This document shows positions 46,361 through 57,636 of a DNA stretch of 64,000 nt, piece after piece (positions within the stretch are counted from its first letter, which is position 1; the number at the start of each line of letters is the position of its first letter). The notes under the pieces are model-generated. The model was not told where the DNA came from. It saw only the letters and a program-made list of their open reading frames with translations, and made no database searches. The stretch covers positions 69,002,591 to 69,066,590 of the forward strand of contig NC_067195.1 in assembly GCF_000699445.3 (NCBI RefSeq). Reading direction: 5' to 3'. The stretch comes from Schistosoma haematobium (lineage: Eukaryota; Platyhelminthes; Trematoda; Strigeidida; Schistosomatidae). Position numbers and translations under genes: made by a program.

Positions 46361-48189
46361 AATAAATAATTGATAAACATTAATAAACACTAATTTGTAG
46401 TGAAATATCATTCAGTTTTTATTTCCACTAAAATCAATCAACACAAATATACAAAAAAAACTTTATATTGAAAGTCTTAATTTTAATAAAATAGACTCAT
46501 AAATTTTCTTGATTTTAAACGCCTTATTTGACATTTATAAATCAGCCTTAAATATTTTTTCCCCACTTTCTTTGTTTGTTTGTTTGTTTTTACTTTGTAT
46601 AACAAATCAGAAATAATTAAAACTTCACTACAAAATAAACACTATTTGTAATACCTATGAATTTTCTATAAGATTGTAACTGACTGTTGCTAACGTTAGA
46701 CGACTATTTTAATCATAAACTTGGCGCCATTTTTCAATCAAGTATTTATATTGGCAATAATATTAAAGTAATAAAAATTCCATCTATTTTTTTTCCCTTT
46801 TGAAAGAAAAAAAGAAAGATACAACAACAAAAAGTGGGAACAGAGAGAGAGAGAAAAAAACTCCTTTTAGTAATTCATTAAATTTAATGTTATTTTTATT
46901 AGTTCCATTTCTCTTGAAACAAAACGTTCCATTTTTATAGTTCAGCTATTCTGACAATTATCTCTTTCTACCTTTTTTTAAAAAAAATATTTTTAAATCT
47001 CTATTATTTTGCTAAATAATGAAGAAGTACCATATATTTATTTGCCTAGAGACACATCATTTAGTAGAAATGAATTAGTTCAGACATAAGGATTGTATGT
47101 AAAAGCATTGATTATTGTGAAGGCAAAATTGTGAATTTGATAAATGAATTCAATGAACAAAAGATACAAAATTGTTTTTTTTTCTTCTGATAACAATATC
47201 ATTAAACAAAATTAAACTAGAGTTATTATTAGTTATCATCTTAATTATCTCTTAGTTATGTCTTAGTTACCACTTAGTTGCTACTTAGTTAAGAAATCGA
47301 TTACAAATAAGTTGTTACGTAATGAATTATTTGATTAAAGAAGAATAGTATTCAATGAATAAAATTCTTGATTCTATTTATATGGTTTAAAAAATATATA
47401 TGAGTAAAACATGTTTTTCTCAATGTTGCTAGTGTTTATCCGTTCTCATAGATGAATGGAGACAATGACAAATGAAGACATAGTAGATATCATTTGTGAG
47501 ATTAATTGTTACAACGTCAAGAATTGTCACATATGAAAAATTAGTTGTCATCCCCATTTCCATGTGCATGAATATCAGTTAGTTGTTGAACTCCATGATA
47601 GAACTCTTTATATTTGTGCATGTAAACAGCAAATCTTTATGAGTCCTATTGCGATAGTCTTGAAATACTAAACAGAGAAAATATAAAGGTTAGAAAATTT
47701 TTTCAAAACCCGCAATCTGATCAAGCATTAATTTATAGATATACGAAAACCGACTCAATGAATCAGCCAATAAAAGAAAGAAATAAAAACGACGAGTTTC
47801 AAAATCAAGTCATGGGAGAAAACAATCATAGTAAATGTGCGAATAACAACCATATAGATATGGAAAAGATCATACCAAGTTTCAGTTTAATAGAATAAAC
47901 TGTTATAGTCAACTTTGGAGAAATTCTAATAAATCACTTCCCTTTGAGATGAACAGTGATGCCGTTATTCAGGAGGACAGTAAAATCTTCAAGACTGAAC
48001 GATATAACTTGAAGAACACAATAACTCTAATATCATCATCACGATCCATAAATATTCTTCAGTGAATCCACATTAGATCCTGCAATTACATGTTCAAACT
48101 TATGATTAAAAAAACAACTAATTTTAAGGTGATTAATTATTGTAAACTGATATGAATATATGGTTGTCTGGAAAATGAGCTTGTTGGGA

Positions 48190-48192
<3 letters not shown>
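46361..48192. other. Long AT-rich stretch without recognised features
   Basis: About 1.8 kb, with short (GTTT)n and (GA)n runs near 46573 and 46843. No gene seen. Confidence 0.5.
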
Positions 48193-48233
<41 letters not shown>

Positions 48234-48305
48234 ATTATCATTATTAATGGCTTTATTCAATAATATATATTGGTACCCTATAGAATTGTCAGCATGAGCT
48301 TGTGA
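48193..48305 (-). repeat. CR1/SR1-like 3' terminus with (ATT)n tail
   Basis: The plus strand shows (TTA)n, then GGCTTTATTCAATAATATA and GAATTGTCAGCATGAGC, the inverse of the 3' terminus at 7870-7940. The minus-strand open frame 48039-48356 with an Asn run is produced by the trinucleotide tail. Confidence 0.7.
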
Positions 48306-48580
48306 GTATGCGAATAACTGGTATGTATTATATATCTGAATCAATTTATTGGTCAACCTAAATTGTGAGACTATTAGTTAGAATAAAAAAGATAACTTAG
48401 TGTAATAGAAATAATATTCATATCTAATGTTCTATCAAAAAGGTTGTGTGACGGTTAAACAAATTATTTGAATGTATAACAAAAACTATAAAATCTCTAA
48501 TAAATGAATCAAATAAACTGATATTATGAGATTTTGAACTAAGGGGGGATTTATACTAGACCAACTAGTTCATTTTATAA

Positions 48581-48731
48581 GCAGAGATCAATAGTGGCTA
48601 GCAGTGGAATGCAGGACACATGTTTCGTCCATTTCTGCTGATAATGTTGCCAATATCGATGCAATTCGCACAGGTTGCACATACGTCAATAAGAGATTGA
48701 TCAATTGCAGTTCTAAACGTCAATGGGAATA
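48581..48731. repeat. Family S (Smα-like) fragment, rearranged
   Basis: 48581-48640 is the minus half of a ribozyme module (AGTGGCTAGCAGTGGAATGC, GTTTCGTCC). The rest, from GATAATGTTGCCAATATCG to TCAATGGGAATA, matches in plus orientation the 3' part of the copy at 15487. CTGATGA is lost. Confidence 0.65.
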
Positions 48732-48964
48732 CTTAAACAACCAATATAAATGTGAATCAATTCATTTTATATTTAATTTGACTGAAGAGAATAATTACTT
48801 CTTTCAACTAAGATCATCATTGTGACTATACATAAATAAGTAGTTTCTCATACAGAAGTAAATATTAATTTCAAATTAACATAGTAACAGTGAAATAGGA
48901 TGTAAAAAGAGAGAATGTCATTTGGTTGAATAATATAACCGATTGAAAAAGAATGATATAAGTG

Positions 48965-49420
48965 TGTAGTGTCAGTCATTATTTTAAGCCCATATATCTT
49001 ATATTCTAGTTTTCGGACATTCCATTTTATTCATTCTACTTGAGTCATATTTTGACCTTGTCAATTATTCACTTATCAGTCTTGACTGTTTTTATATATG
49101 AGCGTATATGTGTGTACACTTCATGTCCCATGACTCATCACATGTTTGTAGTTTATTTTTGTCTGACTATAAATACTGAGTAACGCTTGATTAAAATGGA
49201 GTTGGCTTCCCAGCCATCTTCCATACGTGTCATTTTGCTTTGCTGTGTTTCAATCGCTTCATGTACAAAATATATGTATTCACAAATCAATTCTCGTTAT
49301 TCGACTTATTTAATTCCGTTATTGGATAACGCGATCTAAGTCGACGATGATATACGAGAATAAGGCGACAGCAAACACTCGTACATTCTAAATTGGAGTC
49401 AGATCAAAAGGGCCGCCACA
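48965..49420 (+). repeat. 5' LTR
   Basis: 456 bp, TGTAGTG ... CCGCCACA. A TATA-like CTATAAATA is at 49168-49176. The first 268 bp (to 49232) are identical to 51083-51350. The end is defined by comparison with the solo LTRs and by the following primer-site-like sequence. Confidence 0.8.
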
Positions 49421-49438
49421 TTGGTGAGCCCGCCGACG
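49421..49438 (+). promoter_or_regulatory. Putative primer-binding site
   Basis: TTGGTGAGCCCGCCGACG directly follows the LTR terminal CCACA. TGGTGA followed by CCG is compatible with the tRNA-Trp primer reported for CsRn1-type elements, but the match is imperfect. Confidence 0.4.
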
Positions 49439-51070
49439 ACGAACGCAACGCAGCAGGCTACGTCGATGAAGGAACTTCTGCACTCTATACGTTCGACGAA
49501 CAAACTCAGCGAAGCCAGCGAAATATCCAATCCGACGCAATCAGCAAAGCCGGTGCATCATGGTATGGACATGCTCATGTCGTATTATCTTATCGATACT
49601 TTGTACTCATGTCAACCATTCTCATTGATCCATTCGTTGGGTTGTTTAATTACGATTCAAATTATCATTATATGCTTATTATTACATTATTGCCAATATC
49701 ATGACCGAATGTGGAATCATTAATCTTGTTCGTGCTGTCACTAAATTGACATTTTTGCAATCATATCACTCACTGAACAAATTATCATTTTATGAAAATT
49801 CCACTCCACTTTATGACATTCAAAACTCACTGGAATATTTTTACTATCCAAAACATGAAATTTTCCTGCTTTAAGTGAGTTCGTTCCAATTTTTTTCCAT
49901 GTCATTTTGACCTAATATTACATTCATTCACTTAGTCGAGGTCAGCAATTTATGTTATCATAACATACATTTTTCATTTCGAAATCGCCTCCTATTATGT
50001 CTGTGGATGCATCTAACTAGCTAACTAGAAATCATTACGTTCATCTTATCTATTCTTTCACATGCATAACTGCATGCCGCATCATTAATTACCCAAAAAC
50101 GCTATTCGAGTACTGCAACTACTATTCTATTCACATCGCACTGCATGTCAGAACATAGAGTTTAGAGCTAGTCTCTCAAAGATACACTCTTGTTCGTTAC
50201 ATCCAAGTCAGTCTCATACGTCGCAATCGCTAACCATATGTATTGGTATTTTTGTCATGCCTTGGTACGGTTTTGTAACAAACGAGATCGAGCGCATCTC
50301 CCTCAAACCACTCTAGGCTTCATGACCAAAAAGGAATACGACTCTACGTACCTCGTCTACTCAGTCACTATTCTGTTCCTCTGGTCATTCTTCTACTAAT
50401 ACATATTTAATGATAACTCAATGCATCTGTCATAACGCAGACGACAACGTCCACTGACTTCAAATTTTATGATTATTATCAATTGCAGTACAGCAACTAA
50501 TATCACCCGTCAATGCAGATATCATTTCACGACTTGCCTATTATCATCCTACAAACGGGAACTACGCATTTAAATTCGAATTCACTCATAGCTAGTCGAT
50601 GCTATTTATTCTGCTGCGGCTCAACAGAACATATATTTCGCATATTTCACTATTCTGTCAACATCACAGACCAATTTCTGTCGTATTCTACTGTACTCAT
50701 TTTGACGATTTATTTCCCTGTCATACCCACAAACAATTTATTACTATTTTCACGATATTTTGAATTGCTCATACAAACTTGTTATTTTATCGTTCAGACA
50801 GTCATAGAATTAGTACATGTTAATTTGTTGTACGCTCATTAATTTTCTCATATTCGCATGCTAACGTTTCCATTTTTGTTCGCGCCTTTTCGATATTCAT
50901 GTATTCTTTTGCATAAGTATAACATTTTCATATAATACACTCGCCCCTCATGTGACGCTGTACTTTATCGAGTGTTGTACAATTTTTTTCGCTACTTATT
51001 GTTAACGTTAGCTTCATGTCACTTGAGTGTTATTTTCGAAAACAGACATTTTTTAAATGTGCTATTTTCT
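49439..51070 (+). other. LTR element interior without recognised genes
   Basis: The first 130 bp are GC-richer and coding-like (MKELLHSIRSTNKLSEASEI from 49466), possibly the start of a gag-like frame. The frame then runs into Tyr/Ile/Leu-rich sequence and stops by 49723. Open frames at 50190-50399 and 50513-50842 are unlike gag or pol. The stretch is C/T-rich on the plus strand compared with its surroundings. Confidence 0.55.
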
Positions 51071-51082
51071 ACGAGGGGGCTA
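51071..51082 (+). promoter_or_regulatory. Polypurine tract
   Basis: ACGAGGGGGCTA lies immediately upstream of the second TGTAGTGTCAG. Placement and composition fit the plus-strand primer of LTR elements. Confidence 0.65.
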
Positions 51083-51350
51083 TGTAGTGTCAGTCATTAT
51101 TTTAAGCCCATATATCTTATATTCTAGTTTTCGGACATTCCATTTTATTCATTCTACTTGAGTCATATTTTGACCTTGTCAATTATTCACTTATCAGTCT
51201 TGACTGTTTTTATATATGAGCGTATATGTGTGTACACTTCATGTCCCATGACTCATCACATGTTTGTAGTTTATTTTTGTCTGACTATAAATACTGAGTA
51301 ACGCTTGATTAAAATGGAGTTGGCTTCCCAGCCATCTTCCATACGTGTCA
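51083..51350 (+). repeat. 3' LTR, truncated or replaced after 268 bp
   Basis: Identical to 48965-49232 up to CATACGTGTCA. It then diverges into AAATTGCTTTGTTATGG and GC-richer CTCGCACGCTTAGCATGC. The missing end means no target duplication can be read. Confidence 0.8.
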
Positions 51351-51701
51351 AAATTGCTTTGTTATGGCTCTCGCACGCTTAGCATGCGAACGGGCCACCT
51401 CATGTGTTTAGTACAGGATTAACGATCAATGAATTGTTTTTAATTATTGTACAAAATAGACATTAATAAACCTGAAATTCATTGTACTCTCTAATCTAAC
51501 TTGTCAAATCAGATCAGTATTTATAAATAATGAATAAACACTGTAAACATCATTATCAGTAAAATCGAATCTATCTGAAAATTAAATCTTATCTTACTTT
51601 GATTATTGACAAATTTCTTATTTCAATGATTTTATAATGATCTAATTGAACATCAATTTATATAGTGCGCTGTTTAGTAAGAAGATATATACATATATAT
51701 A
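51351..51701. other. Unassigned DNA after the 3' LTR break
   Basis: Begins with a short GC-richer segment (GCATGCGAACGGGCCACC) of unknown origin, then AT-rich DNA. GATTAACGAT near 51418 and TACAAAATAGACATT near 51449 faintly resemble the distal part of the 26515 LTR, so it may be highly diverged LTR. Confidence 0.35.
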
Positions 51702-51935
51702 TGGAAATGGATAGGACATACATTACACAAATCATCAAACTGCATCACGAGTCAAGTCTTAACGTGCAATCCTTAAGGGAATTAAAAAAAAGGAGGGCCA
51801 AAGAACACATTACGTCGGGAAATAAAAGCAGATATGAAAAAGACAAATAACAACTGGAAAGGCTTGCCCAGGACAGGGTTGAATAGGGAATGCTGTTGAG
51901 CGTCCTATACTCCTTCACGAGGAGTAACAGGCGTA

Positions 51936-51936
<1 letters not shown>
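51702..51936 (+). pseudogene. RTE/SR2-like retrotransposon 3' end fragment
   Basis: Starts TGGAAATGGATAGGACATAC and encodes a degraded [21 protein letters not shown] segment in frame, then the 3' end CTTCACGAGGAGTAACAGGCG. The usual TAAG tail is replaced by a TA repeat directly at the end (51938-51974). Confidence 0.75.

Positions 51937-51937
<1 letters not shown>

Positions 51938-51974
<37 letters not shown>
51938..51974. repeat. (AT)n microsatellite at an RTE 3' end
   Basis: 37 bp of AT repeat directly abutting the RTE terminus. It creates a spurious Tyr/Ile-rich minus frame (51905-52105). Confidence 0.95.
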
Positions 51975-51978
<4 letters not shown>

Positions 51979-52687
51979 CTCCATTGAAATTGTTCAATGC
52001 AAATTCAATTTCACAGTTTAATTTATAATCAAACTTACAGAATATTATTCCATTCTTATTCTTAAATATAGTAAGAAAATTTACATTTGACATTCTTAGA
52101 ATCAATTGAAATCCGACATCAAGTAGTATTTATTTCATTATAAAAGCAGATACAATCTCATCTCATTTTACCGACAATAAATAAGAGTTATAATCCATGT
52201 CATCAATATAATTGTCAAATTCATAATATTTGATAACTTAATAGCTAAGATCGAACAGAAAATCAAACTAGTTAAGTGAATCAAGATAAAAATTATGCAT
52301 GAGAAAAAAAATCAACTATGATCTATATGAAACTGAATAAATTTATTAGATCTCCAGGATACAGTTACTTTCTTTTCGTTACATTCATTACTATTCTTTG
52401 ATATCTCATGGTGAATATACTAAAATCAAATGTAACGAAATACTATTTTGGTCCTGGTTGATTTTATTATTTATTCTTATATTCTATCATTTATTGACTT
52501 ATACGTGGCATCTATATATACGATCGATAATTATGCTTTATATTCATATCATGAATAATTAAGTTTATCCTACATTATCACTGTGGATTTGGTTATGACA
52601 CGTATAAACACAATGATTTAGGGTGTATTATGTAAGACCAGTCAATTTTCTCTTATATTCATTGAAAAAATATACTTAGCGTTTTTT
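51975..52687. other. No recognised feature
   Basis: AT-rich DNA. Confidence 0.5.
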
Positions 52688-52796
52688 TAGTTAGTTCTCT
52701 TCGGAATGGGGTTGCTAACTTCATGTCCAACGCTCTTCTTTTATCTAGGCTTGGGACCGGCAATAGCACCAGAGGGGCTCCAGCCGCGGAGGTAGG
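52688..52796 (-). repeat. GC-rich retroelement fragment (copy 2, inverted)
   Basis: The minus strand reads CCTCCGCGGCTGGAGCCCCT, GGTCCCAAGCC, GTTAGCAACCCCATTCCG, matching 6200-6323. The edges are sharp against AT-rich DNA. Confidence 0.6.
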
Positions 52797-53383
52797 TAAA
52801 AAGTAACTTAACTCATAGATTATGATGATTCACATTAACTGATAATTAAAGAACACGAAGAAAAAAGACTCGAAAAGTTTCTAATTAAATTATGAGACAA
52901 ACATTTATGTTACGTATTGGGTTTATACATTTGCTATCAAAATATTTTAATTTCATATATACAACCGAATGATTTATAACTGCAGTGTTAACTACCGTTC
53001 TTTGTTTTCTAATAATATTAAAACTAATGAATTTATATAAGTAAAGAAACTAGTAACAATCGTTAAATCCTTCACAATTACCTGTGATAGTATTTTCCAT
53101 CCAACTTAACAAGAATACTTGCACATAAGAAAACATATATCATGACCATATATAATAGTTAGATTGAATTTATTGAAATTGCATGCTTCAAACTGAGAAC
53201 CGGGTTGTTTTATCAATTTCATATAGACTTTCGTCTAATTTCAGAGAGGCCAAAAATAAAGAATTATTCAGAATATTGCCTTCGTAATATAGTACTAAAA
53301 CTATTGAATAAGTAAAAAAGATTAAAGAAAAGAATGAAGAAAATTTTAAAATAATTGTTAAGTTATCTCTAGAATTCAACTTA
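52797..53383. other. No recognised feature
   Basis: AT-rich DNA. The minus frame 53188-53379 is composition-driven. Confidence 0.5.
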
Positions 53384-54740
53384 ATTACTTACTAACTCAT
53401 GCCTGTTAGCATAGACCGCCCACCACCATCCTCTGTCTTGAGCAATCCCTTCAAGTTCTTTCCAGCTGTTATTCATCCTTTTCATATTTGCTTCCAATTC
53501 TTCATATAGTGTGTTCTTTGGCCTTCCACTTTTCCGTTTCCCTTCACGATTCCAAGTTAGCGCTTGCCTCGTATTCCAGTTTGATGATATCCGAAATGTA
53601 TATCCTATCCACCAACTTCATTGTCTTTTCTAATTTCCTCCTCATCTGGGACCTGGTTTGTTATCTCCCATAGTAAGTTGTTGCTGATAGTATCCGGCTA
53701 ACGGATATTCAGTATCTTGCGTAGACAATTGTCGATGAATACTTGTATGTTGCTGTTGTCGTTGTTGATGGTTGTGGTAGTTGTCAAAATATCAGCTCCC
53801 TGTAGTAGAACTATCTTGACGTGTGCATTGAAGATCGTGACCTTGATATTGGTTTGCAGACAGTTGTAGAAATGCTGTCCTTGCTTTTTCAATCTTCACC
53901 CTTACGTCTGCATCAGTTCGTCCTTGCTCATCGATGATGCTGAACAGGTACGTCAAAGTGTCCACATCTTCCAGAGTTTCTCTATCAAGTGCGATTGGGT
54001 TGATGTTCGCTGTGTTGTGTTTGTGGATGATGCTGTTTTCCTTATGGATGTTTAGGTCTACTGATGCAGAGGCTGCTGCTACACTAGTTGCGTTCAACAG
54101 CGTTTGTTCATGCGTATGGGATAGAACGACTAGGTCACCTGCGGAGTCCAAACCATCAAGATGTGTCGAAGCTGTCAATTGTATTCCGTGCTTCCTTTAA
54201 GATGTGAAGGTCTTCATAATCCAGTCAACAACCGGAAGAAAGAGAAAGGTGGAGAGTAGGCAGCATTGTCTGACACTGGTTCTTAATTGGAATGCGTCTA
54301 TCAGCTGTCCTCCATGCTTCAGTTTTCAGTGCAATCTGTCGTATGAATTTCGTATGATGGTGACCACCTTCCCAGGTATACCATGATGTTTTCCTATCCA
54401 TATTGTCAAACGCCTTCTCATAGTCAACGAAGTTGATGTATAGTGACGAGTTTCGTTCAATTGATTGTTCAGTGATGATCGGTAGTGTGGTGATTTGGTC
54501 TGTGCACGATTGATCCGTACGGTATCCGACCTGTTGATCTAGAAGTTGAATGTCTATTGAATCTTTCATCCGCTTCAGCAACACTTTTTTGAAAACTTTT
54601 CCTGGTACTCATAATAGTGTAGTTCCTCCATAGTTCTCACATCTGCGTAGATCTCCTTTCTTTAATATCTTGATGAGGTGTCCTTCTTTCCAGTCCATCG
54701 ACATTTTTTCTTCTTTTTTCGATAGAATGTTCAAGTTGGT
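53384..54740 (-). pseudogene. RTE/SR2-like retrotransposon, reverse transcriptase to 3' end
   Basis: The longest RTE fragment here. From the 5' side on the minus strand, 54584-54225 encodes reverse transcriptase motifs (MLLKRMKDSIDIQLLDQQVG, CTDQITTLPIITEQS, SLYINFVDYEKAFDNMDRKT). 54178-53792 encodes the active-site segment in another frame, where the FADD motif has become SAGD (LDGLDSAGDLVVLSHTHEQ). 53892-53698 encodes the C-terminal domain ([31 protein letters not shown]). The 3' end near 53384 carries TTACTTACTAACTC on plus. Frameshifts, stops and the destroyed catalytic aspartate make it dead. Confidence 0.85.
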
Positions 54741-55403
54741 CAGATAGTAAGGGTTTCATTTTAATGGAGTACAGAGAAATTCAAGATTATACGAAACCTA
54801 TCAGTTAAGAGTCTCTCTTTATAGTTGTTAAAGATGTTTCAAGTTAAGGAGATATTCTTGATATCAGTTTGAATCCTAAAACCTAATATGATATTCTTAG
54901 CTAATGAACAAGTTTCTGGATTATCAGGTTCTTTAAAACTCTTATGGGAAATTATCGTTTGGTTCAGTTGGTCACTGGTGAAGGTCTAGATTTTGTCCCA
55001 TACTACTTTGATAGAATAACCTTCTACAATTGATGGAGCCAAATCTTCACCGATTGTTATGTGATGAGTTAAGATTGGTTTCATCTTAATTGTGACCTGC
55101 AGTATTCTAAGTTATATTCATCATTCTGTAGAAGTTTTCGTAATTAGTGATATGATGATTTTCAGTTTTATAAGACTTTTGAATAGTATCCACTGGATAA
55201 TTATTCAGTAGCATGAAACTGTATTCATTTATTCTTCTTTGTTTGTAGTCATTTTAGTTAGTCTGTTGAATATCACCCAGTCAAGAAATAAACTAACACT
55301 GAATGGATGAGTTAATTTGAGGTCTACCTCTACACATGAATAGCCTATATTACGTTAAATAGTTAAACAATATGTTCTAATTACATCCCTTTTTGATGGA
55401 GTC
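54741..55403. other. No recognised feature
   Basis: AT-rich DNA upstream of the perfect inverted repeat. Confidence 0.5.
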
Positions 55404-55524
55404 TTGTTCTCTGAACTGGATGGTTTGGTCGTGGAGTTTTCATCGTTCTTCTGAACGACATCATCAGCACAGTTCAGAAGAACGATGAAAACTCCACGAC
55501 CAAACCATCCAGTTCAGAGAACAA
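55404..55524. repeat. Perfect 53-bp inverted repeat with 15-nt spacer
   Basis: The left arm 55404-55456 (TTGTTCTCTGAACTGG ... CGTTCTTCTGAAC) is exactly complementary to the right arm 55472-55524, with GACATCATCAGCACA between. There is no mismatch, in contrast to the heavily mutated repeats around it. It is not a member of the other families here. An RNA from either strand would form a long hairpin. Confidence 0.95.
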
Positions 55525-56208
55525 AACTTTATCATACAAATCTTCTCCACCATCTAATTACATTCCTTTCAACTAAATTTAAAATTGAATCCATTTGTCA
55601 ATACAATTGTTAGCTTATTTGAAGTAACCAGGTTAAACTATTGACAGTCTTATTCAGAAAACCTGTTACCTAATTCTAAACATTTATAATCAATCAAACA
55701 TGTTTCTTTCTAACAAAACTAAACGTTGTATTAATATAAGAAACTATATTCAAATAAATGACATATATATCTATATGCTTGTCTAATATTATTTAACTTT
55801 CTATCCTACAAATTTCTACTATCTATCTTTTTTCAATATCTCAACCTGTTTTACAACTTGTCATGTCTGACTGAATTCTATCAGAATACAAGAAAAGTAT
55901 ATTACAAGAAAAAGGAAGAGTTAAATACTTCCATATTTTTTATAAACTTAATTTTTCCGTTATGTTATTAGAAAAATTCAACAGAATATAACTTAGACTT
56001 GTGTTACCATAGTTACTTAAAGTCTGTATATAGAATGAACAAATTATTATTATTATTATTGGTTGATTAATTCATTAGTTTATTTTCCTTTAGATTTTAT
56101 TTATTCAATCTGTTTAGTGAGTTTGGTAATTATTGAGTAGTTCATTCAACTAGTTTCATTAAGGGAATATATATGTATGAGTAGATTGTTACGATTTATA
56201 GTCGTCAG
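55525..56208. other. No recognised feature
   Basis: AT-rich; a short (ATT)n run near 56044-56059. Confidence 0.5.
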
Positions 56209-56645
56209 TTGATTTTGGACCAGACCGAAACATGGCACAAGTCCATGAAGTCACTGACAAGTGGACTGAGTCATGTTGGTAGGTGTAGACTACTTGGTTG
56301 GGGACCGCGAGATGATAGCAACCGATGGTTAGAGACCCTGAATGACATGGCTCAAAATCGTTTGCAATGGCGCAGGTGCATCCACTCTCTGTGTTCTCCC
56401 AAATTCTAATCTTGTGAATTCTTCATGTCCCTTTTTTCCTCTTTCCAAATTTATTTCACTGGATTATACTCTTTAAATAACATCTCCAAACCCTAATCTT
56501 CCCGATTACTGCTTATACTCTTACTACCTCCACCACTACGGGATTTGAATCGACAACTGCATCTCTGTGCTAATGTGGTATGGCAACTCGAACTGATGTA
56601 CGTACGTACGAAGTTCTACGTTGTTACTGACTGACCGACTGAGTT
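56209..56645 (+). pseudogene. RTE-like retrotransposon C-terminal fragment and 3' UTR
   Basis: Frame 56209-56409 reads TWHKSMKSLTSGLSHVGRCR, LLGWGPRDDSNRWLETLNDM, AQNRLQWRRCIHSL, the last third of the domain at 13524-13970. The UTR (CCACCACTACGGGATTTGAA, GTACGTACGTACG at about 56597-56609, ending near ACTGACTGACCGACTGA) matches the other copy inverted. Truncation begins at GACCAGACCGAAACATGG. Confidence 0.8.
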
Positions 56646-56709
56646 GATTTTGGAAGCATTTTGAAATTATAAATTCACTTGATATTGTTTACTTGTATCT
56701 TCTTATTGT

Positions 56710-56932
56710 TAATTAGGACTGCAATTGTTGGCATATGTGCATCCTGTGCGAACTGCCTCAATGTTGCTTTAGGTCATAAGCTTTATAAGCAAAGATGAAT
56801 AGTGGCTAGTAGTGGAATCTAAGACGCGCGTTTAGTTCCATTTGTCACTCATCAGCTGGATATACCTACATCTCAGAAATAATGTTCACTTTGGGATTCG
56901 AACCCAGTTAATCTAGTTATCTTGAAATTACC
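56710..56932 (-). repeat. Family S (Smα-like) hammerhead retroposon, decayed
   Basis: A minus copy containing, in plus order, tail, ribozyme module, GTACATCC-type lead-in and box B (minus strand of GGGATTCGAACCCAG). The ribozyme core CTGATGA and stem III ACGCGCGT are perfect, but GAAA has become TAAA (G12 lost) and stem II is mismatched. Confidence 0.8.
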
Positions 56933-57203
56933 AATAAGTTATTGTTTATTTTATTACATCATATTTTCTTTCATTTAATTCTCCATTTAATTAAGTTATG
57001 AACATATTTATATTGACTGATACAGAATTGAGGTTTGAATAGCACCAAGTTTACTACGAAAATATTGCCATTTTGATCCACTTGAAACGAACATCAGGAC
57101 TCGTTCGAATCTTTAATTTCTAATATAAAACATAAATAATAGTGTAGATTTTGAAAATTAAATTGTCTGGATCATTATAAACTGTATGATACATTAATAT
57201 TGA

Positions 57204-57208
<5 letters not shown>
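56933..57208. other. No recognised feature
   Basis: AT-rich DNA between two repeats. Confidence 0.5.
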
Positions 57209-57257
<49 letters not shown>

Positions 57258-57636
57258 AGCTTTATTGAACATTATATTTTTGGTACTACGTAGAATTCTC
57301 AGCATAAAGTATTTCAACAAGTTTCTTTTTCTTATACCTTGATCGATTGTGACGATAAATTTTGAATGATAACCAGTTAGATGTTAGGAGTTCGGTAATC
57401 CACATTTGATTAATGTTCATTCGTTTTAATGCATATTGCTAGCCACCATGATGTCGCTGATTGTACCATTTTGTATCCCGTATAGCGAAAGGTTGTAAAC
57501 TTTTCATAAACGCGCCTGAACAGATTGTGAACACAATAGACATAATGATGTGCTAAAACAAACAACAAGACAGATAACTTGAAGAAATATCTAGATCGGA
57601 GGAACAGGTTGCCCAGATATTCAAGCAGGCCGCCAG
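57209..57636 (-). repeat. CR1/SR1-like 3' UTR fragment with (ATT)n tail
   Basis: Plus order: (ATT)n (57209-57256), GCTTTATTGAACATTATAT, GTAGAATTCTCAGCATAAAG, then UTR to GCAGGCCGCCAG. It matches inverted 22040-22437 and 59972-60335. The Asn-run frame 57120-57320 is an artefact of the tail. Confidence 0.75.

Larger units (their letters stand above)
48965..51350 (+). mobile_element. LTR retrotransposon (LTR family 1) with short non-coding interior
   Basis: Two direct repeats with TGTAGTGTCAG starts flank a 1662-bp interior. A purine tract (ACGAGGGGGCTA, 51071-51082) sits directly before the second repeat, where plus-strand priming would start. TTGGTGAGCCCGCCGACG follows the first LTR and could be a primer-binding site. 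I see no protease, reverse transcriptase, RNase H or integrase motifs, so the element is internally deleted or non-autonomous. The identical LTR segments mean it inserted recently or was recently duplicated. Schistosome Gypsy-type elements of the Boudicca/CsRn1 group are the likeliest relatives, by inference only. Confidence 0.8.

Noticed and set aside
48039..48356. Asn-rich protein
   Set aside because: The Asn run comes from the (ATT)n tail of a CR1-type 3' end. The same applies to 57120-57320.
49421..49723. Intact gag protein of the LTR element
   Set aside because: The frame starts at TTG, loses coding character after about 45 residues, and no zinc knuckle or major homology segment is visible.
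55437..55470. Functional hammerhead in the perfect palindrome
   Set aside because: CTGATGA and GAAAA are present, but the bases next to the core do not pair and no stem I or stem III partner fits; the long palindrome would also sequester it.
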